Shown: positions 51,101-58,777 of the stretch, in pieces
Layout: each line of letters opens with the position of its first letter
How positions within the stretch are numbered: position 1 is the first letter of the stretch
Source of the DNA: Alphaproteobacteria bacterium
GTDB taxonomy: Bacteria; Myxococcota_A; UBA796; CAJQPC01
Assembly (NCBI GenBank): GCA_020632795.1
Contig: JACKEV010000008.1
Location: forward strand, 806,001-870,000
Reading direction: 5' to 3'
DNA: 64,000 nucleotides
Program-made: the position numbers and the translations under genes
Notes under the pieces: generated by a model
What the model saw: the letters and a program-made list of their open reading frames with translations, nothing else
Databases searched by the model: none
What the model was told of the DNA's origin: nothing

Positions 51101-52881
51101 GCCTCGTCCTCGACCTGGACCTCCACGTCGACGGGGGGGGCGAGGTGGGCCCCCTGCCCGACGAAGTACAGCCCTCTGAAGAAGAAGGAGTCATGGTACA
51201 CAGTCGGGGAGAGGATCTGGCTGAGGAACTGGCGCAGGGGCCGGACCAGCTCCAGGAGCCGCGCCGGGAACAGGAACGCCGCGTCCACGTCCGGGACCTC
51301 GTCGCGGCGGGCGAACACGCGGCACTGGGCGGCGGTGACCCCCTGCTCGACGCTGTCGAGGGCGGCGTCGAGCCACTCCGGCTGGAAGGTCGAGTCGAGC
51401 TGCGCCGGGTTGGACCACCCGAAGATGCTCTGCCGCTCCAAGGGGCGCAGCTCCCGTCCGAAGCCGTGGAAGCCAGGGAGCTGCTCGGTCCGCGTGACGA
51501 CCACATAGATCGGGTAGCGCAGCCCGGAGATGGCCTGGGCCTCGCGCAGCCGATCGTAGATCCGCAGCGCCACGTCCCGCAGCGCCGCGTCCCCGGGGCG
51601 GTTCGGGCCGTAGAACAGCTCCAGCGGGAGGGTCAGCAGCACCCCGTTGAACGAGCGCGTCGGGCGGTGGCTCCGGAGCTGGCGCAGCAGGGCCGTCCAC
51701 TGCTCCGAGCGCCGCCCGTCCTTCGGCACCACGTAGTCTTCCGCGATGTCCAGCACGACGGACTCGTCGAAGAACCACCAGTGGGCGCCCGGCCGGGCGT
51801 CCGTCGGATCCTCAGGGCCGACCAGGGCCCGCCGGAGGTCCACGTCGCGGAGCAGCTCCGTCTTGCCGCAGTCCTGCCCGCCGACCATCAGGAAGAGGGG
51901 CACCTGCTGGCGCAGCTCGGGGTCGGAGACGTTGTCGTGGAGGTACTTGAGCCCCCGCTTGAACGACGCCTGCAGCTCGCGAACGCTCAGCGGTCCCTCC
52001 GTGTCCCGCTCGCGGGCCCGGCGCTTCTGCTCGGCGCGCCGCCGGTAGATCACGTAGGCGACCGCGACCAGCGCCGAGGCGAGCCCCGCGACGGCCAGCA
52101 CCTCCCAGCCGTTCCACACCGCGCTGACCGGGTCCACCAGCGCCTCGGCGCCCCCCCGCTCCCGGATCGCGGTGGTCTGGGCGCGCAGGTCGCGCACGCT
52201 CCACCACCAGTCGAGGTTCAGCGCGATGCCCACGACCGTGAACACCACGGCCAGCAGGATCCCCAGCGGGCGGAGGTCGGGCAGCGGCGCGGCGACGACC
52301 TCGTCCAGCACGTTCTCGTAGGCTTGGGGGAGCAGCGGGTCCTTGGCGTCCGGGTCGGCCTCGGGGGCGGTCCCGAAGGCCAGCGTGTAGAGGCGGATCC
52401 GATACGAACGCAGCGCTTCGGTGGCCTCGGAGGCGCGGAGCTTGCCGCGGAACCCGAGGGAGAGCGCGGCGAGGTACACCGTCGCCAGCTCGCGGTGGGC
52501 GGGGTTCCGGTCCCGGAGCATCGCGTCCATGCGCTCGAAGAGCTTCTCGCCGGCCCCGTGGGTGCCGAACAGCGCGCGCTCCAGCAGCAGCTCCTTCCAC
52601 CGGGCCCGCCCCGCCCAGTCCGTGTGGAGCAGCATCTCGTCCGCGAGCGCGCACATCACGTACTGCGCGTCCCGGTAGGTCTGATAGACGATGGTGTCGC
52701 CCATCTCATGGTAGACCAGCGCCTGATCCTCCAGCAGCACCCGCAGGCGCTCGTGGAGCTCGTCTGCGGCGGCGGGCTCGCCGTCCCCCAGGCCGGCCAG
52801 CTGACGACGCAGCCGGTGGAGCACCGCGTAGAACTCGCGGAAGCGTCGCAGCAGTCCGAGCTGGTGCATGCCGCCGGTCAT
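48100..52881 (-). CDS. TssL-TssM fusion (DotU/IcmH + IcmF) membrane-complex protein
   Basis: 1593 residues in one frame. Residues ~1-205 are a DotU/TssL-type helical domain (VLHRLRRQLAG, VYQTYRDAQYVMCALADEMLLHT, WKELLLERALFGTHGAGEKLFERM, LAALSLGFRGKL) followed by its membrane helix (~206-226). A second helix (~259-279) and the IcmF/TssM part follow: degenerate Walker A GGQDCGKTEL (~334-342), WWFFDESVVLD, a third membrane helix (~645-665), and a periplasmic region to the C-terminus. The C-terminal beta domain with TYAFDSTWALLRLLDAY agrees with TssM. These are normally separate genes; in this window no other tssL or tssM is present. The start may alternatively be MHQ, four codons later. Confidence 0.9.
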   Translation of the reverse strand: MTGGMHQLGLLRRFREFYAVLHRLRRQLAGLGDGEPAAADELHERLRVLLEDQALVYHEMGDTIVYQTYRDAQYVMCALADEMLLHTDWAGRARWKELLLERALFGTHGAGEKLFERMDAMLRDRNPAHRELATVYLAALSLGFRGKLRASEATEALRSYRIRLYTLAFGTAPEADPDAKDPLLPQAYENVLDEVVAAPLPDLRPLGILLAVVFTVVGIALNLDWWWSVRDLRAQTTAIRERGGAEALVDPVSAVWNGWEVLAVAGLASALVAVAYVIYRRRAEQKRRARERDTEGPLSVRELQASFKRGLKYLHDNVSDPELRQQVPLFLMVGGQDCGKTELLRDVDLRRALVGPEDPTDARPGAHWWFFDESVVLDIAEDYVVPKDGRRSEQWTALLRQLRSHRPTRSFNGVLLTLPLELFYGPNRPGDAALRDVALRIYDRLREAQAISGLRYPIYVVVTRTEQLPGFHGFGRELRPLERQSIFGWSNPAQLDSTFQPEWLDAALDSVEQGVTAAQCRVFARRDEVPDVDAAFLFPARLLELVRPLRQFLSQILSPTVYHDSFFFRGLYFVGQGAHLAPPVDVEVQVEDEAPEDEAREPAAPTSTGAPWYLRDLLSARVFKEIGLARPSSRIIAQLRWQQPALLAAIAGTIVIGTTLGAVFHQRWTESRDNLLGTLLQFQEGIGPSVQKSSASGGMLDQKVQTLLRGMADLSTDQMDHWYLPISWFNGIDDEVRDAIVVVWGEVLGVMHQELTTRSEAIWFPRPSAPEELRTVEAMTDMTAWKELVDWQQRISAFEYNCIQYNHLAAPGQGGDDADLKEFGELVKYLYGHDVSESFYTDSRYYQEALGRAVAPPCEALRSPIFVEKVHNETWTRLNALYARLLDNNSALLELEAAQRRMTRLGDSDILRTQELEILRGLSGSITAAQRSIESQPWLARTEFAPNDELFVVLKQLGALRPLQVQPDGTGAYDFAEAAKAEGQSRFDALRAKLRGLTYDGFGAFVEVADDKPVELSMMLKKFRDNLDVFLSHDDQKLNDQNIESLGIPRRSGYIVRWDQDTLDQAVELVHFHQTFISRGLGLFPSSMRDSIRDIAKGSVEVDLLALLAQARRLEPSSYDDPKTSLGIELGDFQAASPDLLMILEFLNDEELSASHRVLLAVIGDQTGGMLQDLDDALNTEDLYSARFGGWPCEGQQVSQVFGALDGSGVRSFLDAQRDEIRVLSSRAQPLVAVYRKYPSLKRGAAGRLADRWEEIALELERYDQRSTDSALIALENFVLSDLGDVRPNYYEQLSPTALPRVTRGDFFRGRLGALANGAYEQCRNMKVVAAVQAWARLQQAFNRDLSRRFPFTSDVGAQKAVDPAELSDFIRLYRAVMDTHAEVIQREAPDEVQHFVEQMEAVASFLEPFIAPPGGGDDWLFTVEADFRVNQANEVGGNQIVAWRLQVGEDDVEAGGPPGELGWQPNTPIQLTLRWAKDSPRVPTRPDALRATVEDREVTYAFDSTWALLRLLDAYASPSTEFTNFRDTHPNTLRFVIPTEPASTDYRGPVKVPDTKVFIRVRVTAPSGDTDLVYPGSYPTAAPTWVDTKGLP

Positions 52882-52888
52882 CGCACCC

Positions 52889-54211
52889 TCAGGGCTTCTT
52901 GACGTAGAGGAGGAGATCGAGCTTGAGGTCCTGGGTGCTCTCAGGCAGGAAGACCCAGAGCGCCTCGCCGGGCTCGATGAAGGTGCCGTCGAAGGTCAGC
53001 TCGTACAGCAGCGTGCCGCTCGGGGGGATGAGATCCTCGAAGAGCAGGACCTTCCGGCGCTTCACCCCGTAGATGCGCCGACTGCGCATCATCTCGGCGT
53101 GCCGCTCGGAGCCGATGAGCGTCCCGAAGACCCAGCGGTCCACGTCGGCTTCGGTGGCCAGACCCCGCACCCGCACCCCCAGGACCAGCGGCCGGCCGAC
53201 CCACTCCGCCTCGAAGCGGACGCGGTGGACCCGGTCCTCCAGCACGAAGGGGATGATGTGGAAGGACTCCGGCACCCCCTCCTCCAGCAGCCGGAACATC
53301 AGCAGCTTGAGCTGGGCGAAGGAGCTGAACAGGTCGTCGTGGTCGTACTTCGGCGGCGAGAGGGGGGCCGGGTCCGCGCTCACGGCGCTGAGCTGCCCGA
53401 GCATGTTGCACAACGCCAGATAGAGCGGAAAGGGGTGGCTCATTCCGGTGCGCAGCAGGGCCTCGGCCATGGGGAGCGCGGAGATGAGCAGGCGAACCCG
53501 GTTGCGGAGCTCGGACGCCAGCACCAGGTCTGACTGCACGGAGACCGACTTGAGGCGGGCGGCCAGCACCAGGGCCTTGCTGCGCACCCGCTCGACGATG
53601 GAGTGGGCGAGCGCGCCGAGGTCCGAGGTCTCGGGCACCGAGAGCCGGGGCGGGATGTACTCTGTGAGGGCGAACCCGGAGCCGACCGGGATCACCCGAG
53701 CCAGCGGCAGACCGACGAAGCCGGAGGGCAGCCGATCCCCCGCCACGAGGCGCAGGTTCGGCACCAGCCGCGGGATGTGGAGGGGGTTGTCCCCGGTGTT
53801 CTCATCGAGCACCGGGGCCGGCTCGACCGAGCGGAAGCGGGACACCCGCCCCTGCGGGAAGAGCTGTCCGGGCACCCGCGCCGAGATCGCCAGGAAGACG
53901 GTCTGCTCGCCCGTGCTGCTCCTGGGGTCGGTCAGCCCGACCTCCAGATCGGGCCCGTCGCCGGCCTGGAAGGCGAGGATCAGGCCGTCCGGGCTGACGG
54001 CCTCCAGCCGGAGGACGCGGAAGATGCCCGTCAGCAGCAGGCCCCGGTCAAGCTCCAGCACCGAGATCCCCCAAGGGTAGGGCTGGACCTGGGCGACGTG
54101 GTAGTGCAGCAGGGCCTCGCTCCGCAGGCTCGCCTGCTGGAAGTGCTGCGGGGACAGGAGCATGCCCTCGTGCCACTGCACGGCGGGCGGGATCGCCATG
54201 GCGTCCTTCAT
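52889..54211 (-). CDS. tssK: TssK baseplate-membrane connector
   Basis: 440 residues from ATG 54211, chosen for the strong AAGGAGG seven bases upstream; the ATG of MAIPP lies four codons on. Signatures: VQWHEGMLLSPQHFQQAS and LLHYHVAQVQPYPWGI near the start; HIPRLVPNLRLVAG; and YLALCNMLGQLSA in the third quarter. The end has DRWVFGTLIGSERHAEMMRSRRIYGVKR. TssK trimers join the baseplate to the TssJLM complex. Length is typical (~440-450). Confidence 0.95.
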   Translation of the reverse strand: MKDAMAIPPAVQWHEGMLLSPQHFQQASLRSEALLHYHVAQVQPYPWGISVLELDRGLLLTGIFRVLRLEAVSPDGLILAFQAGDGPDLEVGLTDPRSSTGEQTVFLAISARVPGQLFPQGRVSRFRSVEPAPVLDENTGDNPLHIPRLVPNLRLVAGDRLPSGFVGLPLARVIPVGSGFALTEYIPPRLSVPETSDLGALAHSIVERVRSKALVLAARLKSVSVQSDLVLASELRNRVRLLISALPMAEALLRTGMSHPFPLYLALCNMLGQLSAVSADPAPLSPPKYDHDDLFSSFAQLKLLMFRLLEEGVPESFHIIPFVLEDRVHRVRFEAEWVGRPLVLGVRVRGLATEADVDRWVFGTLIGSERHAEMMRSRRIYGVKRRKVLLFEDLIPPSGTLLYELTFDGTFIEPGEALWVFLPESTQDLKLDLLLYVKKP

Positions 54212-54738
54212 CGCCGATCCTCCTTGTCGTCGCGCCCCTGGGCTCTGGCCCGCTCCAGCTCCCGTCGCCCCCGGCGGGACAGGGGGTCGGCCTCGAAGCC
54301 GGTCTGGTTCAGCTCCACCCGAAGCGCAGGCCGGAGCGGCACCGCGGACCGGTGCTCCCCCTGGGCTTCGTAGTCCGCGAACACCCAGGCGTACCGCGCG
54401 CGGGGGACCCGGTGCTCCACGATGAGCGCCTCCTGACCCGGGACCAGCTCCCAGTACGCGACGAAGAGGGTCTTCTCGTCCGGGTAGTCCCGCTGGATCT
54501 GCTCTCGGAACGCGAACCACTGCTCCGCGCTCATCTCCCCCAGCCGTCGGCTCAGCTCCGACTCGTTCGTGACCACCAGGGCCACCGGTACGGCCGAGTT
54601 CTCGTTGGCGTCCGCGGACGCCCGCACCTCGGTGACCAGCCGGCGTCCACCGCCGCAAGCGGGCAGGGTGAGCGCCCCTCCGATGAGGAGGAGACGCACG
54701 TCACCTGACCAGACAGTCCTTGTCTGTCGACGTGCCAT
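54208..54738 (-). CDS. tssJ: TssJ-like lipoprotein, first gene of the type VI operon
   Basis: 176 residues. A lipoprotein signal ends in lipobox LPAC (Cys 28). The mature region has a transthyretin-like beta pattern expected for TssJ (VPVALVVTNESEL ... FVAYWELVPGQEALIVEH ... YAWVFADYEAQGEH), although it is divergent and longer at the C-terminus, with a basic tail. Position immediately upstream of tssK with an ATGA overlap is the strongest support. TssJ is the outer-membrane anchor of the TssL-TssM complex. Confidence 0.8.
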   Translation of the reverse strand: MARRQTRTVWSGDVRLLLIGGALTLPACGGGRRLVTEVRASADANENSAVPVALVVTNESELSRRLGEMSAEQWFAFREQIQRDYPDEKTLFVAYWELVPGQEALIVEHRVPRARYAWVFADYEAQGEHRSAVPLRPALRVELNQTGFEADPLSRRGRRELERARAQGRDDKEDRR

Positions 54739-54891
54739 GAGAGCCGAGGAGTCCTTTCCTGGGGCCTCGATCGCGTCGAGACCTGTGCAGCCAGCCCTGT
54801 GCCAGTAGGGCTCGTGGAGTCTACGGCTTCGCTCAGGACGAGGTCAAGTGGCCAGGAAACTTACACTTGAAGCGGGCAGATCCTGACCGGA
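54739..54891. other. Intergenic region between tssJ and the Cys-rich lipoprotein genes
   Basis: About 150 bases with the promoter candidates for the type VI operon near its tssJ end. The other end is the 3' end of the minus-strand gene at 54892. No further gene is evident. Confidence 0.5.
54789..54804 (-). promoter_or_regulatory. Sigma-54-like promoter site ahead of tssJ
   Basis: On the minus strand the sequence TGGCACAGGGCTGGCT has the TGGCAC and GC elements at the sigma-54 spacing (GG-N10-GC), with one mismatch in the -12 box (TGGC for TTGC). It ends about 50 bases before the tssJ start. A sigma-70-like pair (TTGACC 54847-54842, 18 bases, TAGACT 54823-54818) lies slightly upstream, so the operon may have two promoters. 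No activator-binding site was identified. Confidence 0.45.
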
Positions 54892-55158
54892 TCAATAGAT
54901 GTACATGTCCTCGTCGTAGCAGACCCCATCCGCGATCTGCGCACACTCGTTGTCGCCCACGCAGCGCCGTGCGGCCTCCTGCTTCTCCTGGAGCTGGGTG
55001 TCGTCCCACAGCTGATACAGGTCGATCTGGTCGTTGCAGGACTCCGTGCAGCGGAACTCGCTGACGCCGTCGCTGGGGACCTCGCCGCAGCGGATGAGCT
55101 TGCGGCAGGTCTGCTCGCAGGTGGGGGTGCAGCCGAGGAGGAGGAGGAGGAGGGTCAT
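54892..55158 (-). CDS. Small Cys-rich lipoprotein 1
   Basis: 88 residues. The whole signal is very short (MTLLLLLLGC), with Cys 10 as the acylation site. The mature protein has eight further cysteines in a pattern shared with the neighbour upstream: C-x3-C near the start, CTESC-type block, an EKQEAA segment, then RCVGDNEC and GVC. The pattern suggests disulfide-bonded structure outside the cytoplasm. It follows the paralog by 3 bases. Unknown function. Confidence 0.65.
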   Translation of the reverse strand: MTLLLLLLGCTPTCEQTCRKLIRCGEVPSDGVSEFRCTESCNDQIDLYQLWDDTQLQEKQEAARRCVGDNECAQIADGVCYDEDMYIY

Positions 55159-55161
55159 CGG

Positions 55162-55488
55162 CTACCAGATCGGGGCGCAGTAGCCGCTGGAGAGGCGGCT
55201 GCAGTCGGACTCGGCGATGCAGTCCATCCACACGGCGGCCTGCTTCTCGTTCTCGATGTTGATGTCCTCGCTGCTGCCCTGGCGGACCAGCGGGTCGTAG
55301 CCGTCCAGCTCGCCGGGGCTGTCCATCGCGGTCTCGCACTCGGTGATGCAGCGGTCGTACAGCTCCACCTGGGTGCGGCCGCCGCGCTGGATGCCGCAGT
55401 TCGGCGCGTCGCCGTAGATGCGGTTGCAGGTGGACTGGCAGTTGGGGCCGCAGCCGGCCAGGGTGCCGAGGATGGTCAGCAGGAGCAT
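55162..55488 (-). CDS. Small Cys-rich lipoprotein 2
   Basis: 108 residues from ATG 55488, chosen because GGAGG is just upstream; the open frame extends 19 codons further but over the promoter-like sequence. Signal MLLLTILGTLAGC (Cys 13). Cysteines and the NEKQAA segment match the downstream gene, so these are tandem paralogs. Similar small Cys-rich lipoproteins are common in Myxococcota; I know no function. Confidence 0.65.
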   Translation of the reverse strand: MLLLTILGTLAGCGPNCQSTCNRIYGDAPNCGIQRGGRTQVELYDRCITECETAMDSPGELDGYDPLVRQGSSEDINIENEKQAAVWMDCIAESDCSRLSSGYCAPIW

Positions 55489-55516
55489 GGGCCCTCCGAG
55501 CCACAGGAGCCGCCTC

Positions 55517-55545
55517 AGCGTATTTCCGGTCGGACGAAGCGTCAA
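55517..55545 (-). promoter_or_regulatory. Sigma-70-type promoter candidate for the Cys-rich lipoproteins
   Basis: TTGACG (55545-55540), 17-base spacer, TACGCT (55522-55517) on the minus strand, ending 28 bases before the ATG at 55488. It is the best complete -35/-10 pair that I can see in the window. Confidence 0.45.
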
Positions 55546-55603
55546 CCGACAGGCCCCGGGATGCGTTAGGGTCTGACATCCGGCTCACAGGAGGCCCGAG
55601 CCC

Positions 55604-56749
55604 GTGCGCGTGCTGCACGTCACCCCCTACTTCCCCCCGACGTGGGCCTACGGCGGCATCCCGCGCATCGTGCACGGCCTGACCCGCGCGCTGGCGGCCC
55701 AGGAGGTGGACTGCACGGTGTGGACCACCGACGCGCTGGACAGCCGCCGCGCCGAGGTCCCCCCGGATCGGGAGGTCGACGGGGTGCGGGTCCTGGTCAG
55801 CCGGAACCTCTCCAACCGCCTGGCCTACGACCACCAGCTCTTCCTGCCCTGGGGGGCCCGGGCCGCGCTGGACGCGGTCGGCGACGTCGACCTCGTCCAC
55901 CTGCACGGCCACCGCCACCTGCTCAACAACGCCGCCGCCGACTGGGCTCGGGCGCGCGGGGTGCCCTACGTGATGACCCCCAACGGCACGCTGCCCCGCC
56001 ACGAGCGCAAGGTCGGCGCCAAGCTCCTGTGGGATCTGCTGGTCTCCGGGCGGGTGCCCCAGGGGGCCGCGCAGCTCATCGCGGTGTCCCAGGCCGAGCG
56101 GGGCCAGTTCCTCTCCCACGGCGTGCCCCCCGAGCGGGTCGCCCGCATCCCCAACGGCCTCTCCCTGGAGGAGTTCGCCGAGCTGCCCCCGCGCGGGCAC
56201 TTCAAGGCCCGCTGGGGCATCCAGGGGCGCGTGGTGGCCTACCTGGGGCAGGTCTCGCCGCGCAAGGGGGTCGAGCACCTGGTCGAGGCCTTCGCCGACG
56301 GCGGCGTGGCCGACGCCACCCTGGTCATCGGGGGGAACGACATGGGGGCGATGGCCACCGCGCGGGCCCGGGCCGACGCCCGCGTCGTGTTCACCGGCCT
56401 GTTGGAGGGCCCTGAGCGCCTGGCCCTGCTGGTGGACGCCGACGTGCTGGTCTACCCCTCCACCGCCGAGGTCTTCGGGCTGGTGCCCTTCGAGGGCCTG
56501 ATGTGCGGCGCGCCGGTGGTCGTGGGCGGGGACTGCGGCTGCGGCGAGCTGATCGGCGCGGCCGGGGCCGGGCTGCTGGTCCGCCACGCCGACGTCGAGG
56601 GCCTGCGCGCCCGGATCCGCACCCTCTTGCGCGACCGGGACGCGGCCGACGCCATGGTCGCCCGGGGCCGCCGCTACGTGGAGGCGAACCTCTCCTTCGA
56701 GGTCGTCGCCGCGCGCCACCGGGACCTCTACCAGCAGGTGCTCGCGTGA
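55604..56749 (+). CDS. GT4-family glycosyltransferase
   Basis: 381 residues, GTG start with AGGAGG upstream. The N-terminal Rossmann half has VTPYFPPTWAYGGIPRIVHGL and VDLVHLHGH; the C-terminal half has GQVSPRKGVEHLVEAF and the EX7E element (AEVFGLVPFEGLMCGAPVV). This is the GT-B fold of retaining GT4 enzymes that use nucleotide sugars to build surface glycans. It overlaps the TMTC-like gene downstream (GTGA), suggesting that the two act together in glycosylating a surface product. Donor and acceptor are unknown. Confidence 0.9.
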   Translation: MRVLHVTPYFPPTWAYGGIPRIVHGLTRALAAQEVDCTVWTTDALDSRRAEVPPDREVDGVRVLVSRNLSNRLAYDHQLFLPWGARAALDAVGDVDLVHLHGHRHLLNNAAADWARARGVPYVMTPNGTLPRHERKVGAKLLWDLLVSGRVPQGAAQLIAVSQAERGQFLSHGVPPERVARIPNGLSLEEFAELPPRGHFKARWGIQGRVVAYLGQVSPRKGVEHLVEAFADGGVADATLVIGGNDMGAMATARARADARVVFTGLLEGPERLALLVDADVLVYPSTAEVFGLVPFEGLMCGAPVVVGGDCGCGELIGAAGAGLLVRHADVEGLRARIRTLLRDRDAADAMVARGRRYVEANLSFEVVAARHRDLYQQVLA

Positions 56750-58398
56750 GCCGCGAGGAGGCCGCCCGCTGGGGTGCGTGGCTGGTGCTGCTGGCCCTCA
56801 TCGCCCTGGCCTGGTCCAACGCCCTGCACGGCGCGTTCACCTACGACGACAAGGTCGAGGTCATCGGCAACAAGACCATCCGCTTCCTGGAGCAGTGGCG
56901 GCTGGTGCTGGCCTACAACTGGTCGCGGCCGATCACCATCGGCACCTACGCCCTGAACTTCCACGCCGCCGGCTTCGAGCCGTTCAGCTACCACGTCGTG
57001 GACGTCGTCCTGCACGGCGTCACCGCCGGCATCGCGATGCTGCTGGGGGTCGCCCTGGCCGAGGCCCGCCAGCTCCCCCGGCCGCTGTGGTTCGGCTTCT
57101 TCGGCGCCGGGCTGTGGGCCCTGCACCCCCTGACCACCGAGTCGGTCACCTACGTCACCGGCCGCAGCGAGCAGCTCTGCGCCCTGTTCTACCTGCTCGG
57201 CTGCCTGGCCTGGACCCGGTGGTGCCTGGAGGGCGGCGCGGCCCGCGCGGCCCTGGCGCTGGGGGCGATGGTGCTGGGCATCTTCTCCAAGGAGGTCGCG
57301 GTCACCATGCCCGTGGCCTTCCTGCTCATCGAGGTCTTCGCGATCCGGGGCGGGGACCTGCGCGCGGTCCGCTGGCGGCGCTACGCCCCCTGGGCCCTGG
57401 CGGTGCTCGCCTTCCTGGGCTTGCGGTGGCGCATCTACGGGGCCATCACCACCCCGCACCCGGCCTTGCGGCCCCTGGGCGTGCAGGTCTTCACCGAGGC
57501 CGAGGTGATCTGGCGCTACGTGCAGCTCAGCGTGGTCCCGCTCGGCCAGTCGGTCTTCCATGACCACGCCCCCACCGGTCCCACGGCGCGCTCGATCGCC
57601 GCGATGCTCGGTCTCATCGGGATCGTCGGGGGCAGCATCGCCGCGAGGTCCCGGGCGCCGCTGATCGCGCTGGGGTCCTTGTGGTTCCTGCTGGTGCTCG
57701 CGCCGTCGTCCTCGGTGGTCCCGCTCAAGGAGACGATGGCCGAGCACCGGGCCTACGTCTCCCTGCTGGGCCTGTGCTGGATCGCGGCGGCGGGGCTCTC
57801 CCGGCTGCCCCGCAACGCGGCGGTGGCGGTGTTCGCGGCGGCGGCGATGCTGCTGGGCACGCTGACCTGGAAGCGCAACGCGGTGTGGGCCACCGAGGTC
57901 AGCCTCTGGGCGGACGCCACGCAGCAGAACACCGCCTCGGCGGAGGCCTGGTACGGCTACGGCGACGCTCTTCGCCTGGCGAAGCGCCTGCCCGAGGCCC
58001 GGGACGCCTACACCCGGTCCGCCGAGCTGGCCCCGGGTCTGCTGGACGCCTGGAACAACCTGGGCATGGTCGAGGCCATGTCCGGCCGGGACAAGGCGGC
58101 CGAGGACACCTGGCGCAAGCTCCTTCGCGACCACCCCACCTACTGCAAGGCCCACAACAACCTGGGCCTGCTGCACGCCCGCAACGAGCGCCCCCTGGAC
58201 GCGGCGGCCGAGTTCCGCACCACGCTGGCCTACTGCCCCCGGGACTGCCGCGCCCACCGCTACCTGGGCGAGCTGTACGCCGGCCCGGTCGACGACCGCG
58301 AGAAGGCCATCCTGCACCTGGAGACCTTCCTGGACGTCTGCCCGGACGACACGATGAGCGACGAGGTGCGCGCGCTGCTGAACAAGTTGACGTTCTGA
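56746..58398 (+). CDS. TMTC-like multi-pass membrane protein with TPR domain (GT-C glycosyltransferase candidate)
   Basis: 550 residues, GTG start. About nine to ten membrane helices fill the first ~400 residues. The first extracytoplasmic loop carries the acidic motif FTYDD, followed by a second-helix region SRPITIGTYALNFHAAG, and later WALHPLTTESVTYVTGRSEQL, as in the TMTC/PMT-related family. Residues ~400-540 form three to four TPR repeats (AEAWYGYGDALRLAKRLPEA, WNNLGMVEAMSGR, AHNNLGLLHARNERPLDAA). The family transfers lipid-linked sugars, in eukaryotes mannose. It follows the GT4 gene with overlap. Confidence 0.85.
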   Translation: MSREEAARWGAWLVLLALIALAWSNALHGAFTYDDKVEVIGNKTIRFLEQWRLVLAYNWSRPITIGTYALNFHAAGFEPFSYHVVDVVLHGVTAGIAMLLGVALAEARQLPRPLWFGFFGAGLWALHPLTTESVTYVTGRSEQLCALFYLLGCLAWTRWCLEGGAARAALALGAMVLGIFSKEVAVTMPVAFLLIEVFAIRGGDLRAVRWRRYAPWALAVLAFLGLRWRIYGAITTPHPALRPLGVQVFTEAEVIWRYVQLSVVPLGQSVFHDHAPTGPTARSIAAMLGLIGIVGGSIAARSRAPLIALGSLWFLLVLAPSSSVVPLKETMAEHRAYVSLLGLCWIAAAGLSRLPRNAAVAVFAAAAMLLGTLTWKRNAVWATEVSLWADATQQNTASAEAWYGYGDALRLAKRLPEARDAYTRSAELAPGLLDAWNNLGMVEAMSGRDKAAEDTWRKLLRDHPTYCKAHNNLGLLHARNERPLDAAAEFRTTLAYCPRDCRAHRYLGELYAGPVDDREKAILHLETFLDVCPDDTMSDEVRALLNKLTF

Positions 58399-58777
58399 GA
58401 CCGAACCGCGCTGAATCCCGGACCGTGGCATTGGCTGCGGGGGGGCGGCCCTCTTCACGTCAATTCACCCCAAGCCGTCGAGGTTGCGGAAGCGCACCCC
58501 CGGCCAGGCGTTGACGCCAAGACGCCAACATGGCGGCTGCTGGTGCGCGCGGCGCTTATCGCGACGAAGTCCTTGGGTGGTGAACGAAGCCTCACCCATC
58601 CTTGAAGGAAGGGACCCCTCCAGTCGTCCCGACCGGGGCCCTTCCTTCGCTCGCCTTTGGCTCGCTGACCATCCCCCGGGGTCGCGCCCTACGGGCGCCG
58701 AGTGACCAGTCCACGGTTCATGGAGGGTCCGTATCAGCGGGGGCTGTTGAAGTTCGGCCATGCCGGGCTCCCCATCC
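58399..58777. other. Gene-free region with an inverted repeat
   Basis: 379 bases between convergent genes (TMTC-like and aspartic-protease-like). No plausible gene or RNA is evident. It contains an inverted repeat (58604-58648), a CGCTCGCC/GGCTCGC mini-duplication after it, and a GGGCGCC-type palindrome near 58690. It could be a terminator region or the remnant of a small mobile element. Confidence 0.5.
58604..58648. repeat. 10-bp inverted repeat (possible bidirectional terminator)
   Basis: GAAGGAAGGG at 58604-58613 pairs with CCCTTCCTTC at 58639-58648; inner CCCC/GGGG extends the stem with one bulged base. The loop is about 16 bases. No T-run follows, but placement between two convergent genes suits a terminator. 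Confidence 0.45.

Noticed and set aside
48292..52902. 1536-codon open frame on the plus strand opposite the TssL-TssM fusion
   Set aside because: It is a mirror of a real gene in very GC-rich DNA, has no recognisable motif and has the His/Gln/Val/Gly-rich composition of antisense frames.
58399..58777. Insertion sequence or MITE
   Set aside because: Inverted repeats are short and internal, no transposase or target duplication is visible.
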